A DNA stretch of 64,000 bases from Streptomyces albiflavescens (lineage in GTDB: Bacteria > Actinomycetota > Actinomycetes > Streptomycetales > Streptomycetaceae). Of the stretch, positions 42,510 to 50,212 are shown one piece after another. Below the pieces are notes generated by a model. It was not told the origin of the DNA. It saw only the letters and a program-made list of their open reading frames with translations, and ran no database searches. The stretch's first letter is position 1, and each line of letters starts with the position of its first letter. The translations under genes were made by a program, and so were the position numbers. Location of the stretch: contig NZ_BMMM01000005.1 of the NCBI RefSeq assembly GCF_014645835.1, positions 427,733 to 491,732 of the forward strand. The letters run 5' to 3'.

Positions 42510-44180
42510 CTACTCCACCTGCGTCTGGACGTCACGGTGGCGGTAGTACGCGGCCTTCGACGGCGCCGCCGGCTCCTTGCCGAGGATCAGGTCTGCGGCC
42601 TTCTCGGCGACCATCATCACCGGGGCGTAGATGTTGCCGTTGGTGACGTACGGCATCACCGACGCGTCCACCACGCGCAGGCCCTCGACGCCGTGCACCC
42701 GCATGCTGGTGGGGTCGACGACGGACATCTCGTCGGTGCCCATCTTGCAGGTGCAGGACGGGTGCAGGGCGGTCTCGCCGTCCTTGGCCACCCACGCGAG
42801 GATCTCCTCGTCGGTCTCCACCGACGGTCCGGGCGAGATCTCCCCGTCGTTGTAGGGAGCAAGCGCGGGCTGGCTGAGGAGCTTGCGCGCCACCCTGATC
42901 GCCTCGACCCACTCGCGGCGGTCCTGCTCGGTGGAGAGATAGTTGAAGCGCAGTGCCGGGTGCTCGCGCGGGTCCCTGCTCTTGATCTTCACGGAGCCGA
43001 TGGCGTCGGAGTACATGGGTCCGACGTGCACCTGGTAGCCGTGGCCGCCGGCAGGCACGGAGCCGTCGTAACGGACCGCGATGGGCAGGAAGTGGAACAT
43101 CAGGTTGGGGTAGTCCACGTCCTCGTTGCTGCGGGCGAAGCCGCCGGCCTCGAAGTGGTTGGTCGCGGCCGGGCCCTTCCTGAACAGCCATTGCAGGCCG
43201 ATGAATGGGGCCCGCCACTTCGCCAGGTACGGCTGCATGGAGACGGGTTGCTTGCAGGCGTACTGGATGTACACCTCCAGGTGGTCCTGCATGTTCTCGC
43301 CGACGCCGGGGAGGTCGTGGACGACGTCGATGCCGAGGGCTCGCAGTTCCTCGGCGTTGCCGACGCCGGAGAGCTGGAGCAACTGCGGGGAGTTGATGGC
43401 TCCGCCGCACAGGATGACCTCCCTGGCGCGGACCTGCTGGAGCGCGCCCTTGCCGCGCTGGTACTCGACACCTACGGCGCGCTTGCCCTCGAAGAGGACG
43501 CGCGTGACGAGGGCACGGGTCGTGACCGTGAGGTTGGGCCGCTTCATGGCGGGCTTGAGGTACGCCTTCGAGGCCGACAGCCGGCGCCCACGGTGGACAT
43601 TCCGGTCGAACTTGGCGAAACCTTCCTGCCGGTAGCCGTTGACGTCGTCCGTGGGCGCGTAGCCCGCCTCCTGGGTGGCCTTGAGGAAGGCGCTGAAGAG
43701 GGGGTTGTCGGCCGGACCGCGTTCGAGGACGAGGGGGCCGTCGTGGCCGCGGAACTCGTCGTCGGGGTCGGCCGCCAGACAGTTCTCCATGCGCCGGAAG
43801 TACGGCAGACAGTGTGCGTAGTCCCAGGTCTCCATGCCCGGGTCGGCGGCCCAGCGCTCGTAGTCCATGGGGTTGCCGCGCTGGAAGATCATGCCGTTGA
43901 TGCTGCTGGAGCCGCCCAGTACCTTGCCGCGCGCGTGGTAGACGCGACGGCCGCCCATGTGGGGTTCGGGCTCGGACTCGTACTTCCAGTCGTAGAAGCG
44001 GCTGCCGATCGGGTAGGTCAGCGCCGCGGGCATGTGGATGAACACGTCCCACGGGTAGTCCGACCGGCCGGCCTCCAGGACCAGCACGCGGTTGGCCGGG
44101 TCAGCGGAGAGTCTGTTCGCCAGTGCACTGCCGGCCGAACCGCCGCCGACGATGACGAAGTCGTACTGCTGGGGAGCCAT
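42510..44180 (-). CDS. betA: Choline dehydrogenase (GMC oxidoreductase)
   Basis: A 556-residue GMC flavoenzyme. The N-terminal FAD motif is Y-D-F-V-I-V-G-G-G-S-A-G-S-A-L-A, followed by the GMC signature G-K-V-L-G-G-S-S-S-I-N-G-M and the second signature G-A-I-N-S-P-Q-L-L-Q-L-S-G. The active-site His region is in C-K-M-G-T-D and the terminal N-G-N-I-Y-A-P motif. It oxidises choline to betaine aldehyde, and often on to betaine. Length and motifs fit BetA; other GMC alcohol oxidases are less likely given the adjacent betB and betaine genes. It is divergent from the second iclR. Confidence 0.88.
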   Translation of the reverse strand: MAPQQYDFVIVGGGSAGSALANRLSADPANRVLVLEAGRSDYPWDVFIHMPAALTYPIGSRFYDWKYESEPEPHMGGRRVYHARGKVLGGSSSINGMIFQRGNPMDYERWAADPGMETWDYAHCLPYFRRMENCLAADPDDEFRGHDGPLVLERGPADNPLFSAFLKATQEAGYAPTDDVNGYRQEGFAKFDRNVHRGRRLSASKAYLKPAMKRPNLTVTTRALVTRVLFEGKRAVGVEYQRGKGALQQVRAREVILCGGAINSPQLLQLSGVGNAEELRALGIDVVHDLPGVGENMQDHLEVYIQYACKQPVSMQPYLAKWRAPFIGLQWLFRKGPAATNHFEAGGFARSNEDVDYPNLMFHFLPIAVRYDGSVPAGGHGYQVHVGPMYSDAIGSVKIKSRDPREHPALRFNYLSTEQDRREWVEAIRVARKLLSQPALAPYNDGEISPGPSVETDEEILAWVAKDGETALHPSCTCKMGTDEMSVVDPTSMRVHGVEGLRVVDASVMPYVTNGNIYAPVMMVAEKAADLILGKEPAAPSKAAYYRHRDVQTQVE

Positions 44181-44229
44181 GGTGCCTCGTCTCGCTCGCG
44201 CCGTAGATATGCGAGGCATGTTAAACCCG

Positions 44230-44265
44230 GTAGCGCCATACGCACCAGGTTGCGAACCGCGCAAC
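44230..44265. promoter_or_regulatory. Two candidate IclR operators in the betA-iclR divergent region
   Basis: GTTGCGAACCGCGCAAC (44249-44265) is a 17-bp palindrome with 6-bp perfect arms (GTTGCG / CGCAAC). Adjacent is a minus-strand copy GGTGCGTATGGCGCTAC (44230-44246). Both are about 50-85 bp upstream of the betA ATG and about 70-100 bp from the iclR start. Confidence 0.65.
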
Positions 44266-44323
44266 TTTCGAGGTCTTCATTTCGGCATGGTCACTTGCAG
44301 CTACGTTGTTTACTGCGCGTATA

Positions 44324-44340
44324 GTTTCACTGTGAGCAAC
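44324..44340 (+). promoter_or_regulatory. Candidate IclR operator overlapping the iclR start codon (second copy)
   Basis: GTTTCACTGTGAGCAAC fits GTTGC-N7-GCAAC with one change. As in the first iclR copy, position 9 of the motif is the first base of the start codon (GTG at 44332). The right half also encodes the conserved Met-Ser-Asn start, so conservation has a partly coding cause. Confidence 0.5.
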
Positions 44341-45129
44341 TACAGCCCTGACTCAGAAACGTCAAATTCGCAAACCGGCGGCGTGCAGTCGGTCGATCGC
44401 GCCATCAGCGTCCTGGAGATCCTCGCCCAGCGTGGCGAAGCGGGCGTCAGCGAGGTAGCGGGCGAGATCGAGGTGCACAAGTCCACCGCGTTCCGCCTGC
44501 TCGGCGCGCTGGAGGCGCGCGGTCTGGTGGAGCAGGCCGGTGAGCGCGGCAAGTACCGGCTCGGCTTCGGCATCGTCCGCCTGGCCGGGGCGGTCACGGG
44601 CCGTATCGACATCACACAGCAGGGCCGCCCGGTGTGCGAACGTCTCGCCGAGGAGATCGGCGAGACCGTCAACATCGCCGTCATGCAGGAGCACTACGCG
44701 ATCAACCTGTTCCAGGTGCGTGGTCCGGGAGCCGTCACCGCGCACAACTGGGTCGGCCAGCTGACGCCCCTGCACGCCACGTCCAGCGGCAAGATCCTGC
44801 TGGCTCATCTGCCCGGCAAGGAGCGCGCCGCGCTGCTGTCCGCCGCCGGCATGAAGAAGATCACCCCGCACACCATCACCGCGAAGACGAAGCTCGAGAA
44901 GAACCTCGCCGAGGCCCGGGAGCGGGGATACGCCTTCACCCTGGAGGAGTTGGAGGTCGGTCTGCACGCGATGGCCGCCCCGGTCCGCAACCGGGACGGC
45001 GAGGTCATCGCGGCGCTCAGCGCCTCCGGACCGTCGTACCGCTTCACCGAGGACCGGCTTCACGAGCTCTCCCCGGTTCTCCTCAAGGGCGCCGAGGAGA
45101 TCAGCCACCGGATGGGTCATCTGGGCTGA
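44332..45129 (+). CDS. IclR-family transcriptional regulator (second copy)
   Basis: A 265-residue IclR regulator nearly matching the copy at 23476: QSVDRAISVLEILAQRGEAG, then K-S-T-A-F-R-L-L-G-A-L-E (winged helix) and W-V-G-Q-L-T-P-L-H-A-T-S-S-G-K, then Y-A-F-T-L-E-E-L-E-V-G (effector domain). It starts at GTG 44332. It is divergent from betA and convergent, with a 1-bp gap, with the Rieske monooxygenase gene. Candidate operators in the divergent promoter and over its own start suggest control of betA and of itself. Confidence 0.92.
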   Translation: MSNYSPDSETSNSQTGGVQSVDRAISVLEILAQRGEAGVSEVAGEIEVHKSTAFRLLGALEARGLVEQAGERGKYRLGFGIVRLAGAVTGRIDITQQGRPVCERLAEEIGETVNIAVMQEHYAINLFQVRGPGAVTAHNWVGQLTPLHATSSGKILLAHLPGKERAALLSAAGMKKITPHTITAKTKLEKNLAEARERGYAFTLEELEVGLHAMAAPVRNRDGEVIAALSASGPSYRFTEDRLHELSPVLLKGAEEISHRMGHLG

Positions 45130-45130
45130 G

Positions 45131-46261
45131 TCACCCCTGAGGGGTGCCCAGGCGCTCGTTCACCCAGTCGTGAAATGCGCCGATGTGGTGCTCACTGGGC
45201 ACCAGCACGCCGCCCTTGGCATACATCCGGGAGCTCATTCCGGGCTGCGTGCGCTCGCAGGCGTCGAAGTCCTGCTGGTTGACGCGGTGGAAGAGTTCCA
45301 CGGACCGGCTGACGTCCTTCCGGCTCTCGACGACGTGCGGGAGGTAGAGCCAGTCGCACTCGACGATCGTACGGTCCACGGACACCGGATACATCCGGTG
45401 GAAGATCACATGGTCGGGCACGAGATTGATGAACACCTGGGGCTTGACGGTGATCGCGTAGTAGCGGCGGTCCTGGTCCTCGGCGACCCCGGGAATGCGG
45501 TCCAGGCCCTCGGAGCCGTCGACGGTGAAGCCCTGCACCTCCTCACCGAACTCCGCGCCGTGGCCCACGTAGTACTGGGCGGCGTAACCGTCCGCGAACT
45601 CCGGGAGCACTTCGGTGAGTTCGGGATGGATCGTGGCGCAGTGGTAGCACTCCATGAAGTTCTCGATGATGAGCTTCCAGTTGGACTTCACGTCATAGAC
45701 GATCCGCTTGCCGACGGAGAGGTTGTCGATGTCGTAGCGCTCGATCGACTCGACGTCGCCGAGGCGGGCGACGACCTCAGCGATGACGTCCTCCTCGAAG
45801 GAGGGCGGGTTCTCCGCGAGGCAGACCCAGACATAGCCGAGCCATTCGCGCACGGCCACGCTCACCAGGCCGTACTCGGTACGGCCCACGTCGGGCATCT
45901 TGGTGAGGTTGGGCGCCGCGACGAGCTTGCCGTTCAGGTCGTACGTCCAGGCGTGGTACGGGCACTGGAAGGCCCGCTTGACCTCGCCGGTCTCCTCCGT
46001 GCAGAGCTTGGCGCCGCGGTGCCGGCAGACGTTGAAGTAGGCGCGGATACTGTTGTCCCGGGCCCGGGTGACGAGGATGCTCTCGCGGCCCACGTCGACG
46101 GTGCGGAAGGCACCGGGCTTCGCCAACTCGGAGGCGCGCGCCACGCAGAACCACATGGTCTCGAATATGCGCTCCTGCTCCTGGGCGAAGATCCCCGGAT
46201 CCGTGTAGGAGGAGCCGGGAAGGGTGGCGATCAGGCTGTCCGGCAGGCTGGTCGAGGTCAC
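45131..46261 (-). CDS. Glycine betaine monooxygenase-type Rieske oxygenase (GbcA-like)
   Basis: A 376-residue ring-hydroxylating-dioxygenase-type alpha subunit. The GTG start with GAGGAG upstream was preferred to an ATG at 46297 without such a site. The Rieske ligands are Cys79-Arg-His81 and Cys100-Pro-Tyr-His103; the mononuclear iron ligands are in N-F-M-E-C-Y-H-C-A-T-I-H (His207, His212). Context (choline, dimethylglycine, sarcosine genes) supports glycine betaine N-demethylation to dimethylglycine and formaldehyde, as in Pseudomonas GbcA. Choline monooxygenase or stachydrine demethylase are alternatives. It is convergent with iclR. Confidence 0.85.
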   Translation of the reverse strand: MTSTSLPDSLIATLPGSSYTDPGIFAQEQERIFETMWFCVARASELAKPGAFRTVDVGRESILVTRARDNSIRAYFNVCRHRGAKLCTEETGEVKRAFQCPYHAWTYDLNGKLVAAPNLTKMPDVGRTEYGLVSVAVREWLGYVWVCLAENPPSFEEDVIAEVVARLGDVESIERYDIDNLSVGKRIVYDVKSNWKLIIENFMECYHCATIHPELTEVLPEFADGYAAQYYVGHGAEFGEEVQGFTVDGSEGLDRIPGVAEDQDRRYYAITVKPQVFINLVPDHVIFHRMYPVSVDRTIVECDWLYLPHVVESRKDVSRSVELFHRVNQQDFDACERTQPGMSSRMYAKGGVLVPSEHHIGAFHDWVNERLGTPQG

Positions 46262-46328
46262 GGTGCACTCCTCGGGAGAACGTCGTGGAGGGGTCATTCA
46301 CGCGCCGGGAAGAGTGACTCCGGGCGTC

Positions 46329-46364
46329 GTTGTATATGGAGCAACGCTGCGCGCTATTTGCAAC
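46329..46364 (-). promoter_or_regulatory. Candidate IclR operators upstream of the GbcA-like gene
   Basis: GTTGTATATGGAGCAAC (46329-46345) and, on the minus strand, GTTGCAAATAGCGCGCA (46348-46364) are adjacent motif copies 68-103 bp before the chosen start of the Rieske gene. Confidence 0.6.
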
Positions 46365-46392
46365 CGCAGCATGGGATGCCGCCGGGGCGGTG

Positions 46393-47556
46393 TCAAGATG
46401 CGGTGGCAGCGAGTTGCTTGCGCCAGCGCATGAACAGCCGCGGCTGGTTCATCCCGAGCACGGCGACCGGGTCCCCGGCCCGCCGGTAGACGGCCAGGAC
46501 GTCGCGGTCGTCCGCGGCGCCTGCCTCGATGGTGACCGTGTCCGCGCCGGCCGCGTGACCGGCGAACTGGATCTTCACGCCGTACTGGTCGGACCAGAAG
46601 TACGGCGGCCGGGGCACACCCGGTTCCACCGCACCGCCCGCCAGCAGCGTGGCGATCGCGGCGTCGGGCCGCTCCCGCGCACCGGTCCAGTGCTCGACGC
46701 GGCGATGGAAACCCGCGCGCGGGTCGTACCAGTTGGCGCAGTCGCCGACCGCGACGACACCGGCCAGGCTGGTGCGGCCGTCGGCTCCGCACTTGACGCC
46801 GTTGTCGAGAGCGATGCCGGCGCCTTCCAGCCACTCGACGTTCGGGCGGGCGCCCACGCCGACGACGACGATGTCGGCGGGGATGCTGCGGCCGTCCTCC
46901 AGCAGGACGGCGTCGACGCGGGTCTCCCCGCTCAGCCCCTTGACGCCCACACCGCACACCAGCCGTACGCCGTGGTCGGCGTGCAGGGCGGAGACGATGG
47001 CGCCCATGGTCTCGCCGAGCGGTCCGGCGAGCGGTGTCGGTGCGGCCTCGACGACAGTCACATCGTGCCCGAGGGCGTACGCGGTGGAGGCGACCTCGGC
47101 CCCGATGAAGCCTCCGCCGATCACCACCAGGCGTCCGCCGCGGGCCAGTTCGTCCCGAAGGGCGCGGGCGTCGTCCAGGGTGCGCAGGGTGTGCACGCCG
47201 ACCAGGCCCTCGGAGCCGGGGAGGGTACGCGCCGCAGCACCCGTCGCGATGACGACGCCGTCGGCCCGCACCTCCCGTCCGTCGGCGAGCCACAGGGCAC
47301 GCGCCGCGTGGTCGAGTCCGGTGGCACGGACGCCGAGCAGCCACTCCGCCGCGAGGTCCTCGTCATCCGTCTCCAGGGCGAGTTCGGCTTCGCCGAGCGT
47401 GCCGGCCAGGAACTCCTTGGACAACGGGGGCCTGTCGTAGGGGCGGTGGAGCTCGTCCCCGATGACGACCAGCCGGCCGTCGTAGCCCTGCTTGCGCAGG
47501 GAGCGCGCCGCCGACAGTCCGGCCAGCGAGGCGCCGACCACAGCGACCGTCCTCAC
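46393..47556 (-). CDS. Ferredoxin reductase for the Rieske monooxygenase
   Basis: A 387-residue FAD/NAD reductase of the Rieske-system ferredoxin reductase type: T-V-A-V-V-G-A-S-L-A-G-L-S-A (FAD), L-V-V-I-G-G-G-F-I-G-A-E-V-A (NAD), G-V-V-A-V-G-D-C-A-N-W, and the C-terminal P-Y-F-W-S-D-Q-Y-G. It passes electrons from NAD(P)H to the Rieske ferredoxin. The GTG start overlaps the ferredoxin stop by 4 bp (GTGA). The same gene family, decayed, lies at 21616-22083. Confidence 0.9.
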   Translation of the reverse strand: MRTVAVVGASLAGLSAARSLRKQGYDGRLVVIGDELHRPYDRPPLSKEFLAGTLGEAELALETDDEDLAAEWLLGVRATGLDHAARALWLADGREVRADGVVIATGAAARTLPGSEGLVGVHTLRTLDDARALRDELARGGRLVVIGGGFIGAEVASTAYALGHDVTVVEAAPTPLAGPLGETMGAIVSALHADHGVRLVCGVGVKGLSGETRVDAVLLEDGRSIPADIVVVGVGARPNVEWLEGAGIALDNGVKCGADGRTSLAGVVAVGDCANWYDPRAGFHRRVEHWTGARERPDAAIATLLAGGAVEPGVPRPPYFWSDQYGVKIQFAGHAAGADTVTIEAGAADDRDVLAVYRRAGDPVAVLGMNQPRLFMRWRKQLAATAS

Positions 47557-47915
47557 GCGGGACCCCCGGCGAGCCGGGCCGAGATACAGGGCGGCAGATT
47601 GGGCGCCTCGGTGGACAGCCGGACGTAGATCATGCCGTCCTCGACGACGACCTCGTGCGTCCGGACCGGGAGCTTGGCCGGCGGGGCGTCGACCGCGCCG
47701 GTCCTCAGGTCGAACTTGGAAGCATGCAGCGGGCATTCCACCTCGCAGCCCTCCAGCCAGCCGTCGGCGAGCGACGCATCCTGGTGGGTGCAGGTGTCGT
47801 CGATGGCGAAGAGTTCGCCGTCATCGGTGTGGAACACCGAAACCGGCGGATCATTGTCGAGCCGGTGGGCCTCGCCTCGGGGGAGATCCTCGAGACGGCA
47901 CGCGGGAATCATCAT
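47553..47915 (-). CDS. Rieske-type [2Fe-2S] ferredoxin
   Basis: A 120-residue small Rieske ferredoxin. Ligands are Cys42-Thr-His44 and Cys61-Pro-Leu-His64 (D-D-T-C-T-H-Q-D-A-S-L, then V-E-C-P-L-H-A-S-K-F). It most likely carries electrons from the reductase just downstream to the GbcA-like oxygenase. The ATG follows GAGGTG. Palindromic operator-like sites lie immediately upstream. Confidence 0.92.
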   Translation of the reverse strand: MMIPACRLEDLPRGEAHRLDNDPPVSVFHTDDGELFAIDDTCTHQDASLADGWLEGCEVECPLHASKFDLRTGAVDAPPAKLPVRTHEVVVEDGMIYVRLSTEAPNLPPCISARLAGGPA

Positions 47916-47923
47916 GACACCTC

Positions 47924-48060
47924 GGTGCGTATAGCGAAACGGATTGCGGTAAGCGCAACATCAGTCTGAGGTCGCCCAGAACCCTTGTCAAGGTATTCAG
48001 AGGGCGCTCTGGGCCGTTGATTTCGTTGCGCGATAAAAAACTCAACTCACATAGAGCAAC
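47924..48060 (-). promoter_or_regulatory. Cluster of candidate IclR operators upstream of the Rieske ferredoxin
   Basis: GGTGCGTATAGCGAAAC (47924-47940) and ATTGCGGTAAGCGCAAC (47943-47959, with TTGCG / CGCAA arms) are immediately upstream of the ferredoxin ATG. Weaker copies are at 48025-48041 (GTTGCGCGATAAAAAAC) and 48044-48060 (AACTCACATAGAGCAAC). Confidence 0.6.
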
Positions 48061-48064
48061 AGCA

Positions 48065-48109
48065 GCCCGCCGCGTCGGCTCGCGATGACCGCGAGCCGAT
48101 GCGGCGGGC
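48065..48109 (-). terminator. Intrinsic terminator of the formaldehyde dehydrogenase operon
   Basis: A long inverted repeat: arms 48065-48084 and 48090-48109 (GCCCGCCGC with GCGGCGGGC, one G-T step, then TCGGCTCGCG with CGCGAGCCGA) and a 5-base loop. It lies 23 bp after the MBL hydrolase stop. Confidence 0.8.
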
Positions 48110-48131
48110 GTTCGAGGGACGCCGGTGGGCG

Positions 48132-48761
48132 TCAGAAACCGCGGTCGATCCACTCCTGGAGGTGCGGGGCCTCGGCGGCGACGCTGGTCGTATCCCCGTG
48201 TCCCGTGTGCACGACGGTGTCTCCGGGCAGCGTGAGCAGCCGGTCCCGGATCGACTCGACGATGGTCGGGAAGTGGCTGTACGACCGCCCTGTCGCCCCT
48301 GGCCCGCCGGCGAACAGGGTGTCGCCGCTGAAGAGCGCCGTCAGGGCCGGTGCGTACAGGCAGACCGCCCCAGGGGCGTGGCCCGGCGTGTGCAGCACGG
48401 TCAGCTCGATACCGGCCACCGTGAGGCCCTGGCCGTCGGTCAGTTCGGCGTCCGGCGCCCTCTCGGGGTGGGTCTGCTTCCACAGCGGCAGGTCGTCGGG
48501 GTGCAGGAGGACCGGGGCGCCGGTGCGCTCCGCCAGTTCGGGTGCGGCGTCGATGTGGTCGTTGTGGGCGTGGGTGCACACGATCGCCCGCAGAATGCGC
48601 CCGCCGACGGCTTCGGCGATGGCCTCGGCGTCGTGCGCGGCGTCGATGACGATCGCCTCGCTGTCGTCGCCGACGATCCACACGTTGTTGTCGACGTCCC
48701 AGGTGCCGCCGTCCAGCGAGAACGTCCCCGAGGTGAGGAGGTGTTCGATGCGGGCGGCCAT
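48132..48761 (-). CDS. MBL-fold metallo-hydrolase of the formaldehyde pathway
   Basis: A 209-residue metallo-beta-lactamase-fold hydrolase with the metal motif T-H-A-H-N-D-H (His64, His66, Asp68, His69), then H-T-P-G-H-A-P-G, F-S-G-D-T-L-F-A-G-G and V-H-T-G-H-G-D-T-T. It is the glyoxalase II-like enzyme that commonly follows the mycothiol-dependent formaldehyde dehydrogenase and probably hydrolyses S-formylmycothiol to formate. Its start overlaps the mscR stop by one base, indicating coupled translation. Confidence 0.88.
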   Translation of the reverse strand: MAARIEHLLTSGTFSLDGGTWDVDNNVWIVGDDSEAIVIDAAHDAEAIAEAVGGRILRAIVCTHAHNDHIDAAPELAERTGAPVLLHPDDLPLWKQTHPERAPDAELTDGQGLTVAGIELTVLHTPGHAPGAVCLYAPALTALFSGDTLFAGGPGATGRSYSHFPTIVESIRDRLLTLPGDTVVHTGHGDTTSVAAEAPHLQEWIDRGF

Positions 48762-49846
48762 CAGAGGACCACCACCGAGCGCAGCACGTCGCCGTGGTGC
48801 ATCCGCTCGAAGGCCTTCTCGACCTCGTCCAGCGCGATGGTCTCCGTGACGAAGGCGTCCAGGTCGAGCCGGCCCTGGAGATAGAGGTCGATGAGCATCG
48901 GGAAGTCGCGGGAGGGCAGGCAGTCGCCGTACCAGGAGGACTTCAGCGCGCCGCCACGGCCGAAGACGTCCAGCAGCGGCAGTTCCAGCTTCATCTCCGG
49001 GGTCGGTACGCCGACCAGGACCACGGTGCCGGCGAGGTCACGGGCGTAGAAGGCCTGCTTGTACGTCTCCGGGCGGCCGACCGCCTCGATGACGACGTCG
49101 GCGCCGTGGCCGCCGGTCAGCTCGCGGATCGCCTCGACCGCGTCGGCGGCCTTGGAGTTGACGGTGTGGGTCGCGCCCAGCTTCGAGGCCGTCTCCAGCT
49201 TGCGGTCGTCGATGTCGACCGCGATGACCTTCGCCGCGCCCGCCAGGCTCGCCCCGGCGATCGCCGCGGCCCCGACACCGCCGCAGCCGATGACGGCGAC
49301 CGAGTCGCCACGGCCGACGTTCCCGGTGTTGATGGCCGCGCCGATGCCCGCCATCACACCACACCCCAGCAGACCGGCGGCGGCCGCCGACGCGGCCGGG
49401 TCGACCTTGGTGCACTGCCCGGCCGCGACCAGCGTCTTCTCCGCGAACGCGCCGATGCCCAGGGCAGGCGACAACTCGGTGCCGTCGGTCAGGGTCATCT
49501 TCTGCTTCGCGTTGTGGGTGTTGAAGCAGTACCACGACTCTCCGCGCAGACAGGCACGGCACTGGCCGCACACCGCACGCCAGTTGAGGATCACGAAGTC
49601 GCCGGGCGCGACATCGGTGACCCCCTCCCCCACCGACTCCACGATCCCCGCGGCCTCGTGGCCCAGCAGGAACGGGAAGTCGTCGTTGATGCCGCCCTCG
49701 CGATAGTGCAGATCGGTGTGGCAGACCCCGCAGGCCTCGATCTTCACCAGCGCCTCACCCGGACCCGGGTCAGGCACGATGATCGTTTCCAGGCTGACGG
49801 GGGCGCCCTTGCCCCGCGCGACGACAGCACGGACCTGGTGCGTCAT
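48761..49846 (-). CDS. mscR: S-(hydroxymethyl)mycothiol dehydrogenase
   Basis: A zinc-dependent MDR alcohol dehydrogenase, 361 residues, specific in actinobacteria for the mycothiol adduct of formaldehyde (also an S-nitrosomycothiol reductase). Catalytic zinc ligands are in A-C-G-V-C-H-T-D-L and L-G-H-E-A-A-G; structural zinc cysteines are in C-G-Q-C-R-A-C-L-R-G-E-S-W-Y-C. The NAD motif is V-I-G-C-G-G-V-G-A-A-A. It clears formaldehyde from betaine and sarcosine demethylation, with the MBL hydrolase. AGGAG precedes the ATG; operator-like palindromes lie upstream. mshA at 15.4 kb supports mycothiol supply. Confidence 0.93.
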   Translation of the reverse strand: MTHQVRAVVARGKGAPVSLETIIVPDPGPGEALVKIEACGVCHTDLHYREGGINDDFPFLLGHEAAGIVESVGEGVTDVAPGDFVILNWRAVCGQCRACLRGESWYCFNTHNAKQKMTLTDGTELSPALGIGAFAEKTLVAAGQCTKVDPAASAAAAGLLGCGVMAGIGAAINTGNVGRGDSVAVIGCGGVGAAAIAGASLAGAAKVIAVDIDDRKLETASKLGATHTVNSKAADAVEAIRELTGGHGADVVIEAVGRPETYKQAFYARDLAGTVVLVGVPTPEMKLELPLLDVFGRGGALKSSWYGDCLPSRDFPMLIDLYLQGRLDLDAFVTETIALDEVEKAFERMHHGDVLRSVVVL

Positions 49847-49882
49847 GGCCACTCCTCGGCTGGTACGAGACTTGAATCGGAT

Positions 49883-49918
49883 GTTGCTCATTACGGCACA
49901 CATCTCACGTGCCGCAAC
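49883..49918 (-). promoter_or_regulatory. Candidate IclR operators upstream of mscR
   Basis: GTTGCTCATTACGGCAC (49883-49899) and the minus-strand GTTGCGGCACGTGAGAT (49902-49918) are two motif-like 17-mers 37-72 bp before the mscR start. Left halves are strong, right halves diverged. Confidence 0.45.
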
Positions 49919-50004
49919 ACAGCATCGTTGAGTGCCGACCGGGGGTCAAGGAGCGCGACGAGGGTTCCCTCAGCCGGGCGGGAGCGCGGCCGGAGCAGCA
50001 CGAA

Positions 50005-50054
50005 CGCCCGGCGGGGTCGTGGCCGACCATGTCGGTGCCACGACCCGCCGGGCG
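50005..50054 (-). terminator. Long cruciform-type terminator
   Basis: Arms 50005-50023 and 50037-50054 (CGCCCGGCGG... pairing, one bulged G) enclose a smaller stem CCGAC / GTCGG (23-27 and 31-35) with a CAT loop. It lies downstream of the ATPase and Cys-rich minus-strand genes and upstream of mscR. Confidence 0.7.
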
Positions 50055-50212
50055 CGGGTCCCGCCGCCCTCAGCGAGCGGAAGAGGACTCCGTGGGCTGC
50101 ATGGATTCCTGGGAGTGTTGTGACTGCTGGGACTGCGTAGCGCCCGTGCCGTCGGCGGCAGTGGCGATACCGCCGCTCTCGCCGCGCGGATCCCGGAATT
50201 GCCGGGCAGCTG

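Noticed and set aside
41466..44324. Open frame of about 950 codons on the plus strand
   Set aside because: It is antisense to the hydrolase, MTHFR and betA, each supported by motifs.
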